A stretch of 64,000 bases of DNA from an uncultured Clostridia bacterium. Lineage in GTDB: Bacteria > Bacillota > Clostridia > Christensenellales > Pumilibacteraceae. The notes under the pieces were generated by a model. The model was given only the letters and a program-made list of their open reading frames with translations. It was not told where the DNA came from and searched no databases. Shown one piece after another: positions 56,807 through 64,000 of the stretch. The translations under genes were made by a program, and so were the position numbers. The stretch lies in contig CALVYT010000040.1 of NCBI GenBank assembly GCA_944372345.1, positions 1-64,000 of the forward strand, given 5' to 3'. Every line of letters begins with the position of its first letter. Position 1 is the stretch's first letter.

Positions 56807-57540
56807 TATATTTAGAGAGAAGGAAGAAGATAAAAAAAGTATGCTCCCTCGGCAGCTGCCCACCTGAGCGGCACTCTGCGACTTCCTTCGTTTTGGAGGA
56901 AAGTGAAGAAGATAAAAAAAGAGTATGCTCCCTCGCCTGTTGTCCGTCTGAACCCCGTTCTCTGCCTTCGGCTGCCGCCTCGCGCCGATTGTCGGTTTCC
57001 GTGCGCCGCTTTGCGGCGTACTCAACCGAGCGCGAACGCCAAAGGACGGGTGCGCTCGGGGCTATGCCCCCGCAAAAGCTGCGCTTTTGCTGTCGCGCGA
57101 AAAATTACAAGGCATTATATGGAAAAGCGGCTTCCTCTGTATAAGGGAAAAGATAAGACGGTCATAAATCGCCCGTTTGAGCAACGGCAGGGCAGACGGA
57201 GCATTTGCGAAGCAAGTTTAGCTTTTTCCGCCATAGCCATTTCTGCGGAGCAGCGAACAGAGTAAACTTGCCTCTTATACCGCAATGCTTGCAAAATAGC
57301 TTGAAATTTTCGCGCGCGGCTCGCCGTGCGCGTCTTATTTTTGCGTGAAACCCGTTTGCCGTTTTACAGAATTCGCAGCGAATGCACAGAGATTTTTGTA
57401 GTGAATGCGGCGGTTATCGGAGCGAGCAGACGCGGAAGCGGTCACGGCCGGGTGACCCCGCCGTGACCCGAAACCGCCGCAGATTCGCAAAAAATCGCGC
57501 AGGCGCGTGAAACGGTTAGCGCGCAGAGCGCGCAACCGAA
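56763..57540. repeat. Composite intergenic repeat, copy 3
   Basis: Contains the 42-bp identical block (56957-56998), GACGGTCATAAATCG (57157-57171), and the distal blocks shared with copy 1 (57341-57384 and 57425-57540). Between 56807 and 56940 a short GTATGCTCCCTC unit is repeated with an AAGAAGATAAAAAAAG stretch. I find no gene in the whole 56671-57591 interval. Confidence 0.7.
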
Positions 57541-57542
57541 GT

Positions 57543-57597
57543 ACCCCTCTTTGCAAAGAGGGGTTTTCCCAAACAAACATTTCCCGGAAAACTACGA
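57543..57597. repeat. Partial palindromic hairpin element
   Basis: A perfect hairpin (57543-57564, ACCCCTCTTTG with its complement) carries one flank of the element at 10733-10802. It overlaps the last codons of the fumarase beta gene and may terminate it. Confidence 0.5.
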
Positions 57598-58113
57598 AAG
57601 TATGTTGTTTCCCAACGAATCGATAGCTACGAGCAGCGGGAGGTGGTCGAAGGTCAGGCGGCGGACGGCTTCGCAGCCGAGGTCGGGGTAGGCTACTTCT
57701 TCGCAGGCGGTTATGCGGCTCTTGATGAGCGCGGCGGCTCCGCCGACGGCGATGAGATAGACCGCGCCGTTGCGCCTGACCGCATCCAGCACCTCGGGCG
57801 AACGCTTGCCTTTGCCGATCATTATTTTCAGTCCGAGGTCGAGCAGGCGCGGCGCATAGTCGTCCATACGCGCGCTCGTCGTCGGTCCGCACGAACCGAT
57901 GATCTCGCCCTTTCTCGCGGGAGTGGGCCCCGCGTAATAGATCGCCGCGCCGCGGAGCTCGACGGGCAGAGGCTTGCCCGCGTCGAGCGCGGCGACGAAT
58001 CGCTTGTGCGCCGCGTCGCGCGCGGTGTACGCGACTCCGGAAAACTCCACGGCGTCGCCCGCGCGGAGCTTTGTAAGATCGCTGTCGTTGGTTATCGCTA
58101 TGGGCCTATTCAT
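57592..58113 (-). CDS. Fumarate hydratase class I, beta subunit
   Basis: 173 aa from ATG 58113, overlapping the alpha gene by 4 nt. C-terminal half of the iron-sulfur fumarase (Fe-S hydro-lyase beta). GPTTSARMDDYAPRLLDLG is the signature stretch, with GKGKRS next to it, and GGAAAL near the end. The L(+)-tartrate dehydratase beta subunit is close in sequence, so tartrate is an alternative substrate. Forms the enzyme with the alpha subunit. Confidence 0.85.
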   Translation of the reverse strand: MNRPIAITNDSDLTKLRAGDAVEFSGVAYTARDAAHKRFVAALDAGKPLPVELRGAAIYYAGPTPARKGEIIGSCGPTTSARMDDYAPRLLDLGLKIMIGKGKRSPEVLDAVRRNGAVYLIAVGGAAALIKSRITACEEVAYPDLGCEAVRRLTFDHLPLLVAIDSLGNNILS

Positions 58114-58946
58114 CCTTCCTCCGTAAAACAAACGCGCGCGTGACGCACGCTGTGGCACTGCACGGTAACGGCGACGGGCAGCATACCTATGTGCGTAGGG
58201 TATGTTTCGACGGCGCACGCGAGCGCCGTGTGCGCTCCGCCCAGTCCCTGCGCGCCTATGCCGAGCGCATTGACGGCGGCGAGTATGTCGCGTTCGAGCG
58301 CGGCGGCGTTCTCGTCGCGGCTCGGCTCGCCGCAGCGGCGCACGAGCGCGAGTTTGGAGAGCAGACACGCCTTGTCCATAGTCCCTCCCACTCCCACACC
58401 GAGCAGTATGGGCGGGCAGGGATTGGCTCCCGCCGCGCGCACGACGTCCGTCACGGCGTTTATTATGCCCTCGCGCCCCTTGGACGGAGTGAGCATACGC
58501 ACGCCGCCCATATTCTCGCTGCCCGCGCCCTTGGCGAGAAAGGTTATTTCCAGCCCGCTTCCGCCGACTAAATCGTAGTATACGACGGGCGGCGTATTGT
58601 CGCCCGTGTTCACGCGCGTGAGGGGGTCGGCAATGGACTTGCGCGCCTCGCGGTAGCCGCCGCGTACTCCGCGTTCGAGCGCGGAAGAGAGATCGCCGTC
58701 GAACGCCGCGTCCGTACCGACGCGCACGAACAGCATGGCTACTCCCGTGTCCTGGCAGGGATAGCAGTCGCCGTGCTCGGCGATGCGCGCGTTTTCGAGG
58801 ATCTGACCGAGCGCCCACTTCGCACGCTCGTTCGTTTCTTCTTTTTCCGCCGCGGCGAGCAGCCGCACGACGTCGGGGTCTATCTTTTTCAGCGCGGAGT
58901 CTATCGCCGAAGCCAGACGTTCCGCTATTTCATCGCACCTGTACAT
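58110..58946 (-). CDS. Fumarate hydratase class I, alpha subunit
   Basis: 278 aa, ATG 58946 set by a consensus promoter that ends 6 nt before it. N-terminal half of the [4Fe-4S] hydro-lyase. The cluster cysteines are in PCQDTG (C64), NPCPPI and KACLLS. GVGVGGTMDK is also conserved. Interconverts fumarate and malate, or dehydrates tartrate. Predicted leaderless mRNA, divergent from the MBL gene. Confidence 0.88.
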   Translation of the reverse strand: MYRCDEIAERLASAIDSALKKIDPDVVRLLAAAEKEETNERAKWALGQILENARIAEHGDCYPCQDTGVAMLFVRVGTDAAFDGDLSSALERGVRGGYREARKSIADPLTRVNTGDNTPPVVYYDLVGGSGLEITFLAKGAGSENMGGVRMLTPSKGREGIINAVTDVVRAAGANPCPPILLGVGVGGTMDKACLLSKLALVRRCGEPSRDENAAALERDILAAVNALGIGAQGLGGAHTALACAVETYPTHIGMLPVAVTVQCHSVRHARVCFTEEG

Positions 58947-58952
58947 AGCCGT

Positions 58953-58981
58953 ATTATATCACGTTTTACCCGCAAAGTCAA
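58953..58981 (-). promoter_or_regulatory. Leaderless promoter of the fumarase genes
   Basis: On the minus strand, TTGACT (58981-58976), a 17-bp spacer and TATAAT (58958-58953), then exactly 6 nt to the ATG. Ten bp separate its -35 box from the divergent -35 box at 58992. Confidence 0.8.
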
Positions 58982-58991
58982 CGCCCGTTCA

Positions 58992-59020
58992 TTGACAAAA
59001 TCCGCGTCCGCTGTTATAAT
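58992..59020 (+). promoter_or_regulatory. Leaderless promoter of the MBL-CPBP-RlmH operon
   Basis: TTGACA (58992-58997), a 17-bp spacer and TATAAT (59015-59020), then exactly 6 nt to the ATG at 59027. Consensus at 12 of 12 positions. Confidence 0.85.
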
Positions 59021-59026
59021 AGTCGT

Positions 59027-59782
59027 ATGTCACTCAGGATCTGCGCCCTTGCGAGCGGAAGCAAGGGAAACTGCATATTCATCGGCAGCGAGCGCACTTC
59101 GCTCCTTATCGACGCAGGCGTCAGTCCCCGCCGCATAAGAAAAGGGCTGGAAGCGATAGGCGAGAGCCTGCCGCGCGATATAGTGCTCACCCACTCGCAT
59201 TCCGACCATTACAAATACGTCCCCGCGCTCGTCGGGAGCGGACTGCGCCTGCATTACAGCCGCGCGATGCGCCGCTACATAGACGAGTTCGACGACGCCG
59301 ACGGCTTTTGCGGCGACATATGCATAGGCGACATCACGGTGTCTCCGTTCTCCGTGTCGCACGACGTGCCCTGCTGCGGATATTCGTTTTACAGCGAGGG
59401 GAGCAAGGTCAGCGTCGTGACCGACCTCGGCTTTATGCCCGAAAAGACGCTGGAAGATATATCCGATTCGGACGCGGTGCTGCTCGAATCCAACTACGAC
59501 GAAGCGATGCTCGTCGCCAACCCGAACTACCCCGGATATCTCAAAGCCCGCATAGCGGGACGCAGGGGGCATTTGTCCAATGCGGAAGCGGCGGAGTGCG
59601 TCGCGTTCCTTGCCGGGCGGGGGGTAAAGAATATCATTCTCGGGCATCTGTCCGAACAGAACAACACTCCGGAGACCGCTCTGCGCGCCGCGGGCGACGC
59701 GCTCTGCGCGCACGGGCTTTACGGCGCGGCGAAACTGACGGCTGCGCTGCAAAACGAGATCACGGAGGTGACGGAAGTATGA
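59027..59782 (+). CDS. MBL-fold metallo-hydrolase (YycJ/WalJ-like)
   Basis: 251 aa. Begins at the predicted +1. The metal site THSHSDH (H56, H58, D60, H61), the later SHDVPCCGY and GHLSEQN histidines, and opening CALASGSKGNC are those of YycJ/WalJ, an MBL exonuclease-like protein near the walRK locus in Bacilli. Here it is not near walRK but heads an operon with a CPBP protease and rlmH. YycJ and RlmH (YydA) are also neighbours in several Bacillota. Cytosolic. Confidence 0.88.
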   Translation: MSLRICALASGSKGNCIFIGSERTSLLIDAGVSPRRIRKGLEAIGESLPRDIVLTHSHSDHYKYVPALVGSGLRLHYSRAMRRYIDEFDDADGFCGDICIGDITVSPFSVSHDVPCCGYSFYSEGSKVSVVTDLGFMPEKTLEDISDSDAVLLESNYDEAMLVANPNYPGYLKARIAGRRGHLSNAEAAECVAFLAGRGVKNIILGHLSEQNNTPETALRAAGDALCAHGLYGAAKLTAALQNEITEVTEV

Positions 59783-60765
59783 CGGCGCGGAAAATGGCTA
59801 AACGCGGCTCGGCGGTCGAGGGCGGGTTCTCTTATATCGGCGCGGTCGCCGCAATGCTCGTCGTGTCGCTCATCGTCGGCGCGCTGCCGACGGAGTCGGA
59901 CGCGGAACGCACGGCGTCCTTCGTCGCCACGGCGGTAATGCAGCTTTGCTTCCTGCTCGCGGCGGTGCTCCCGCATATTCTTATGCGCAGCCGCCCGACG
60001 TATACGCTTTCCCGCCCGACGGCGAAAGCCGCGCTGCTCGCGCCCGTCGTCACGGTCGTCTGTCTCGTTGCGTTCTACGGCGTCGCGACATTGTTTTCCA
60101 TGCTGCTCGGCGCGGTCGGGTATGAAAGCTCGGCGGCGGTCGATCTGTCGTCGCCCGCGGGCATAGCGTTCGCGGTAGTGACTTCCGTTGCCCTTGCGCC
60201 GGTCTGCGAGGAAACGCTGTTCCGCGGCAGCGTGCTGTCGTCGCTCGGCGTTATGTTCGGCAGAAAGAACGAGCGCGCCCGCACCGTCCTTGCGATAACG
60301 CTCTGCGGGCTGGCGTTTGCGTTTATGCACACCCGTCCCGAGCAGACGGTGTATCAGTTCTTTTTCGGCGCGACGCTTGCGTATATGACGGTGCGCACGG
60401 GCAGCGCGGTCCCCGCCGTAATTGCGCATATGTTCAACAATGCGATAGGGCTCGTCCTCTCTGCGCCCGCAGTCGGGGACGGAATAAACGCGGCGGTCGG
60501 AGCGATAAGCGGCGGTTGGCAGTGGGTGCTCATAGCGGCGGTCGCGAGCCTTGTCCTCGCGGCAGGCGGAGCGGCTCTGCTGCGGATGATGATAAAGCGT
60601 ATGGGGCAGGGAACGACGGACGCGTCCTTCCGCACGACGAACGACGACGGAACGGGTTACGCCGACGACGGCGGCACGCTCGCGGGGGCGGTGTTCTGCA
60701 CTCTCGCGTTCGCGGTCTGCCTCGCGCTGTGGATCGTCAATCTCGTAACGGGGATCACGGGATGA
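59779..60765 (+). CDS. CPBP-family intramembrane glutamic endopeptidase
   Basis: 328 aa, ATGA overlap with the MBL gene and with rlmH. Eight or so membrane segments. The family's motif 1 EETLFR (about 143-148), motif 2 FAFMHTRPEQ and motif 3 HMFNN all carry the expected Glu, His and Asn residues. It cleaves prenylated or small membrane proteins in relatives. The cytosolic loop after about residue 270 and the last TM are typical. Substrate unknown. Confidence 0.85.
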   Translation: MTARKMAKRGSAVEGGFSYIGAVAAMLVVSLIVGALPTESDAERTASFVATAVMQLCFLLAAVLPHILMRSRPTYTLSRPTAKAALLAPVVTVVCLVAFYGVATLFSMLLGAVGYESSAAVDLSSPAGIAFAVVTSVALAPVCEETLFRGSVLSSLGVMFGRKNERARTVLAITLCGLAFAFMHTRPEQTVYQFFFGATLAYMTVRTGSAVPAVIAHMFNNAIGLVLSAPAVGDGINAAVGAISGGWQWVLIAAVASLVLAAGGAALLRMMIKRMGQGTTDASFRTTNDDGTGYADDGGTLAGAVFCTLAFAVCLALWIVNLVTGITG

Positions 60766-61211
60766 AGAAACTCGAACTGCTCTGCGTCGGGCGCATAAAG
60801 GAGGAGTATCTCCGCAGCGGCATAGACGAATATATCAAACGCCTCGGCAGGTATTGTGCGGCGAGCGTGCGCGAGATCCCCGACCGTCCCGACGGCGAGC
60901 GGGCGGCGAAAGAGGAGAGCGCGGATATTCTCGCGGCGGCGGGCGGCTACGTCATACTTGCCGACCTGCGCGGCAGACAGCTGACGAGCGAGGAGTTCGC
61001 GGACGCGCTGGACAGGGCGTACCTGCGCTCGGACAGGGTGCAGTTTATCATCGGCGGCAGCCGCGGCGTGACGGACGAAGTACGAAATCGCGCCGATCTC
61101 GTCGTATCGTTCGGCAAAATGACGTACCCGCACAAGCTGATGCGGCTGATCGCGGCGGAACAGCTATACCGCGCGTTCGCGATAACGGCGGGCACGGCTT
61201 ATCATAAGTGA
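60762..61211 (+). CDS. rlmH: 23S rRNA (pseudouridine1915-N3)-methyltransferase RlmH
   Basis: 149 aa (relatives 155-160). SPOUT methyltransferase acting on Psi1915 of helix 69. IIGGSRGV binds SAM in the trefoil knot. The C-terminus KMTYPHKLMRLIAAEQLYRAFAI with the final YHK is diagnostic. ATGA overlap with the CPBP gene. Confidence 0.92.
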   Translation: MKKLELLCVGRIKEEYLRSGIDEYIKRLGRYCAASVREIPDRPDGERAAKEESADILAAAGGYVILADLRGRQLTSEEFADALDRAYLRSDRVQFIIGGSRGVTDEVRNRADLVVSFGKMTYPHKLMRLIAAEQLYRAFAITAGTAYHK

Positions 61212-61244
61212 CAGAAATCGGGAGCGCGCCGCATATAATGCGGT

Positions 61245-62090
61245 ATGTATATCTATCCCGACCTGCAAAAGGACTGCTGCGAACTCTGCCGCAGGGGCGC
61301 GGAGTGCGGCAGCATAGGACGGTCGCTGTTCGGCTCGCATATCATATGCTTCCACATAGGTCCGAAGAGCGGACCGCAGATCATAGTCCAGGGCGGCATA
61401 CACGCCCGCGAATGGGTGACGGCGCGGCTTGTGACGGCGCAGGCGAAAACGCTGCTGCGCGAAAAAACGCCGACGGGCATATATTTTCTGCCTATGACCA
61501 ATCCCGACGGGGCGCTGCTCGCGCAGAAGGGCGCGGCGCGCTTCCCGAACGCCGCACGGCTGGAACGCATAAACGGCGGCGGGGACTTTTCGCTGTGGAA
61601 AGCCAACGCCCGCGGGGTGGATCTCAACTGTAATTTCGACGCGCGCTGGGGAAAGGGCGCGGGCAACCGCACGGACCCCGCTCCGTCGTCGTGCATAGGT
61701 CCGTCGCCCGAAAGCGAGCCGGAGTCCGCCGCGCTCGCGCGTTTTACGCGGCGGGTGCGCCCCGTGCTCACGGTCAGCTACCACGCCCTCGGCAGGGAGA
61801 TATATTACGAGTTCGGTCAGCGCGGAGAGGCGCTCGAACGCGACAGAGCCGTGGCGCGCGCGGCGGGACGGTTTCTCGGCTACCGCGTCGTCGGCGGCGA
61901 TCTCGGCAGCGCGGGCGGGTATAAGGACTGGTGCGTGAGCCGTCTGGGGATAACGGCGCTGACGGTGGAGATAATAAGCGAACGCAGGTCGCACCCTCTG
62001 ACGGAGCGCGATCTCGAAGGCGAAGAGAAGAACATATGGCTGCCGCTGCTGCTCGCGGAGCTGTGCGAAAAGAACGGAGGGAGCGGATGA
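61245..62090 (+). CDS. M14-family zinc carboxypeptidase
   Basis: 281 aa. The zinc ligands are in HAREW (H53, E56) and SYHA. Catalytic Glu in LTVEII and the substrate-binding Arg/Asn in ARGVDLNCNFD complete the site. There is no signal peptide, so a cytosolic peptidoglycan-peptide or gamma-glutamyl (MpaA-like) role is likely. A TATAAT (61234-61239) lies 5 nt before the ATG with no SD, which suggests another leaderless start. The -35 there is poor. Confidence 0.8.
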   Translation: MYIYPDLQKDCCELCRRGAECGSIGRSLFGSHIICFHIGPKSGPQIIVQGGIHAREWVTARLVTAQAKTLLREKTPTGIYFLPMTNPDGALLAQKGAARFPNAARLERINGGGDFSLWKANARGVDLNCNFDARWGKGAGNRTDPAPSSCIGPSPESEPESAALARFTRRVRPVLTVSYHALGREIYYEFGQRGEALERDRAVARAAGRFLGYRVVGGDLGSAGGYKDWCVSRLGITALTVEIISERRSHPLTERDLEGEEKNIWLPLLLAELCEKNGGSG

Positions 62091-62572
62091 CCGACGAGGA
62101 AAAATATATGAAAGCCGCGCTCGCGGAGGCGGTGAAAGCGGAGGGAAAGAGCGAAGTGCCGGTGGGCGCGGTCGTCGTTCTGGACGGTAAGGTGATCGCC
62201 CGCGCGCACAACGAGCGCACGACGAAATGCGATCCGACGGCGCACGCCGAGATACTCGCTCTCCGCAAAGCGGGCAAAAAACTCGGGCATTGGAACCTCG
62301 AAGGCTGCGAGCTTTACGTCACCAAAGAGCCGTGCGTAATGTGCGCGGGTGCGATCGTGCTGTCCCGCATAAAGCGCGTGCGCTACGGCGCGTACGACAG
62401 GCGGTTCGGCTGCGCGGGAACGGTCAAGAGCCTGACTGACGACCCCGCGTTCAACCATCGCGCGCCCGCCGAGGGCGGGCTTATGGAATGCGAGTGCGCG
62501 AAAATGCTGACGGAGTTTTTCCGCGTCCGCCGCGAGCGGGCGAAAGAAGCGACTCGCCGCGGAGAAGAATGA
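62087..62572 (+). CDS. tadA: tRNA-specific adenosine deaminase TadA
   Basis: 161 aa, ATGA overlap with the M14 gene. Deaminates A34 of tRNA-Arg to inosine. The catalytic HAE (H53-E55) and PCVMC (C83, C86) zinc motif are intact. The strongly conserved YGAYDRRFGCAG loop recognises the anticodon. Ends before a terminator. Confidence 0.92.
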   Translation: MTDEEKYMKAALAEAVKAEGKSEVPVGAVVVLDGKVIARAHNERTTKCDPTAHAEILALRKAGKKLGHWNLEGCELYVTKEPCVMCAGAIVLSRIKRVRYGAYDRRFGCAGTVKSLTDDPAFNHRAPAEGGLMECECAKMLTEFFRVRRERAKEATRRGEE

Positions 62573-62574
62573 GA

Positions 62575-62604
62575 GGGCGCGCGCCGTGAGGCGCGCCCGT
62601 TTTT
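62575..62604 (+). terminator. Rho-independent terminator
   Basis: GC-rich stem (GGGCGCGC...GCGCGCCC) with GTGA loop and T5. Confidence 0.8.
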
Positions 62605-62688
62605 GCGGCTTTGCGGCGGAATATCCGCGCGAAAAGCCGGCGGAAAACGCGGGAGCGGCGATCGTATCGTTTTCCGTATGCCAAACCC

Positions 62689-62717
62689 TTGACTTTTGCG
62701 CGCGCGGAACATATAAT
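62689..62717 (+). promoter_or_regulatory. Leaderless promoter of the glmU-like gene
   Basis: TTGACT (62689-62694), a 17-bp spacer and TATAAT (62712-62717), then exactly 6 nt to a GTG at 62724. Confidence 0.8.
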
Positions 62718-62723
62718 ATTAAC

Positions 62724-63866
62724 GTGAATGATGATGTGAGAATAATCATACTCCGCACCGACCGCGGCGCGGATAAACCGGATGCGGACAGCGACCTGCT
62801 TGGCAGAACGCTCGCGGAGTGGGTCAAAGGCGCGATGCGCGGTATGGAAACGGAGCTGACCGAATATAGGGACGGCGACGATATCCTGCCCGCCGTTCGT
62901 CCGCTGCTGTCCGAGGTCAAGCCGATAACTGCGGTGCTTTATTCGGATACTCCGCTGCTGACGTATCCGGCGGTGAACGAGTGCCTGGCGCGTTTCCGCG
63001 CCGAATGCAGGCGCGCGCTCAAACTGCCGCGCGGCTGGGTGCTTTCCACGGAGTATGCCGCGTCGTGCGAAAAGATAGAGGCGGACAAAGTCATATCGCT
63101 CGGCGACGAGGATTTCCTCACGGTATTCAACTGCAATCAGCTCGCATACGCGTCGGACATAATGCGATCGCGTATCAATTACTACCATATGAACGCGGGG
63201 GTGACGATCGTCGATCCCGCGGCTACGCTGATAGACGCGAACGCGGTCATCGAGCCCGGCGCGAAGATAGGACCGTATACCGTGATAAAGGGCAGGACGG
63301 TCGTGCGCTCGGGCGCGGAGATAGGTTCACACTGCGAGATCTCGTCAAGCGTCATAGAGAGCGGCGCGGTCGTGCGTGCGAGCACCGCCGAAGGCGCGCT
63401 TATCGGGCGCGGTGCGACGGTGGGTCCGTATGCGCATCTGCGCACCGGCGCGAGGATAGGCGCGCGCGCGAAGATAGGGGATTACGTCGAGATCAAGAAC
63501 AGCCGCATAGGCGCGGGCTCGAAAGTATGCCATCTGGCGTATGTGGGCGACGCCGACGTCGGCGAGGACTGCAATATAGGCGCGGGGGTCGTGTTCGCCA
63601 ATTACGACGGCTCGGTCAAGCGCCGCACGATAGTGGGGAAAAAGGCGTTCGTGGGCAGCAATGCCACGCTCGTCGCGCCGCTGCGGATAGGTGACGGCGC
63701 GTTCGTCGCCGCAGGCTCAGTGGTGACGGCGGACGTACCCGACCGCGCGCTCGTCATCGGACGCGCGCCGACGGCGGTGAGGGAAAACTGGCAGAACAAC
63801 GCGTATACGCGTAGTGCGGAAGATAACACGACAGCGCCCGATTCGGACGCGAACAACGAAGCGTAA
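62724..63866 (+). CDS. GlmU-like acetyltransferase with degenerate N-terminal domain
   Basis: 380 aa from a GTG set by the promoter. The upstream ATG would include the promoter. The C-terminal left-handed beta helix (about 160-345) has GPYAHLR, KVCHLAYVGDADVGE and NYDGSVKRRT, with the catalytic histidine in CHLAYVGDA, as in GlmU. The first 155 residues should be the UDP-GlcNAc pyrophosphorylase domain. However, they begin RIIILRTDRGAD and lack LAAGxGTRM and the K and D of the active site. The whole is 70-80 aa shorter than GlmU. It may act only as glucosamine-1-phosphate acetyltransferase. prs follows. Confidence 0.8.
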   Translation: MNDDVRIIILRTDRGADKPDADSDLLGRTLAEWVKGAMRGMETELTEYRDGDDILPAVRPLLSEVKPITAVLYSDTPLLTYPAVNECLARFRAECRRALKLPRGWVLSTEYAASCEKIEADKVISLGDEDFLTVFNCNQLAYASDIMRSRINYYHMNAGVTIVDPAATLIDANAVIEPGAKIGPYTVIKGRTVVRSGAEIGSHCEISSSVIESGAVVRASTAEGALIGRGATVGPYAHLRTGARIGARAKIGDYVEIKNSRIGAGSKVCHLAYVGDADVGEDCNIGAGVVFANYDGSVKRRTIVGKKAFVGSNATLVAPLRIGDGAFVAAGSVVTADVPDRALVIGRAPTAVRENWQNNAYTRSAEDNTTAPDSDANNEA

Positions 63867-63910
63867 GCGTTTCGTTTCCCCGAAAAAACAAGGACAAAAG
63901 AGAGAAAGAC

Positions 63911-64000
63911 ATGAACGTACACGGCAATCAGATCAAGATCTTTGCGGGCAACGGCTGCCCGCGTCTTGCGAAAGAGATCGCGGACAACCTCGGAATGAAT
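63911..64000 (+). CDS. prs: Ribose-phosphate pyrophosphokinase, N-terminus only
   Basis: Thirty codons from ATG 63911 to the window end. The translation includes KIFAGNGCPRLAKEIADNLG, matching the PRPP synthase start (usually LKIFSGNANPELAKEIA). The glmU-prs order is conserved in Bacillota. 44 nt separate it from the glmU-like gene. Confidence 0.85.
   Translation, partial: MNVHGNQIKIFAGNGCPRLAKEIADNLGMN

Noticed and set aside
57335..57892. 185-codon minus ORF entering the fumarase beta gene
   Set aside because: It overlaps a well-supported gene in another frame and a non-coding repeat.

Overview
This window is a chromosomal segment of a GC-rich, low-noise bacterial genome whose gene content points to the Bacillota. 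The evidence is an EcfA1-EcfA2-EcfT energy-coupling module, gyrB-gyrA as a pair, a ThrE-type exporter, DUF1540, split class I fumarase, a glmU-like gene followed by prs, and BhlA/UviB-type holin and LytTR/GHKL regulators. The membrane-anchored permuted GH3 enzymes and Ig/CBM lipoprotein suggest an uncultured gut Clostridia lineage of the Christensenellales type. That placement is an inference from style and content, not from a marker search.

Layout. 1-1071: a composite intergenic repeat, two tandem modules derived from a tRNA 3' end, and tRNA-Asn (minus). 1228-9995: an alpha/beta-hydrolase-like protein, signal peptidase I, EcfA1/A2/T, TruA, FtsH and a secreted-side protein of unknown function. 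10004-10802: terminator and repeats. 10907-21077: MnmE, ThrE-like exporter, GyrB, GyrA, a PfkB kinase, a small membrane protein and an RsmF-type rRNA methyltransferase. 21173-29655: a LytTR regulator/GHKL kinase pair, a lipoprotein with three Ig+CBM units, and a very large membrane-anchored GH3 enzyme. 29894-31762: HtpG (minus).

31977-44276 is the most unusual part: a tightly packed podovirus-like head, packaging and short-tail gene set. It contains an HTH regulator, a large terminase, a terminase-small-like protein, a small Zn protein, a P22-type portal, a scaffold-position coiled coil, a coat protein, connectors, beta-propeller-like tail proteins, two holins and a coiled-coil protein. No integrase, replication gene, endolysin or tail fibre is visible, all the reading frames are open, and the codon use matches the host. 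It could be a domesticated capsid system (gene-transfer-agent-like) or a pared-down prophage.

44370-56670: KARI (ilvC), a second permuted GH3 enzyme, an AraC regulator (minus), an unknown protein paired with an amino-acid kinase, a lipoprotein esterase, a polar amino acid ABC transporter, a BspA-type LRR protein (minus) and a DUF1540 protein. 56671-57597: the third copy of the composite repeat. 57592-64000: class I fumarase beta and alpha (minus), divergently transcribed from an operon of MBL-fold nuclease-like protein, CPBP protease and RlmH. These are followed by an M14 carboxypeptidase, TadA, a GlmU-like acetyltransferase with a degenerate N-terminus, and the start of prs.

A recurrent regulatory feature is that four genes (mnmE, fumarase alpha, the MBL gene, the glmU-like gene) have a consensus promoter whose -10 box ends exactly 6 nt before the start codon. 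These are predicted leaderless mRNAs. Two more genes come close to this arrangement.
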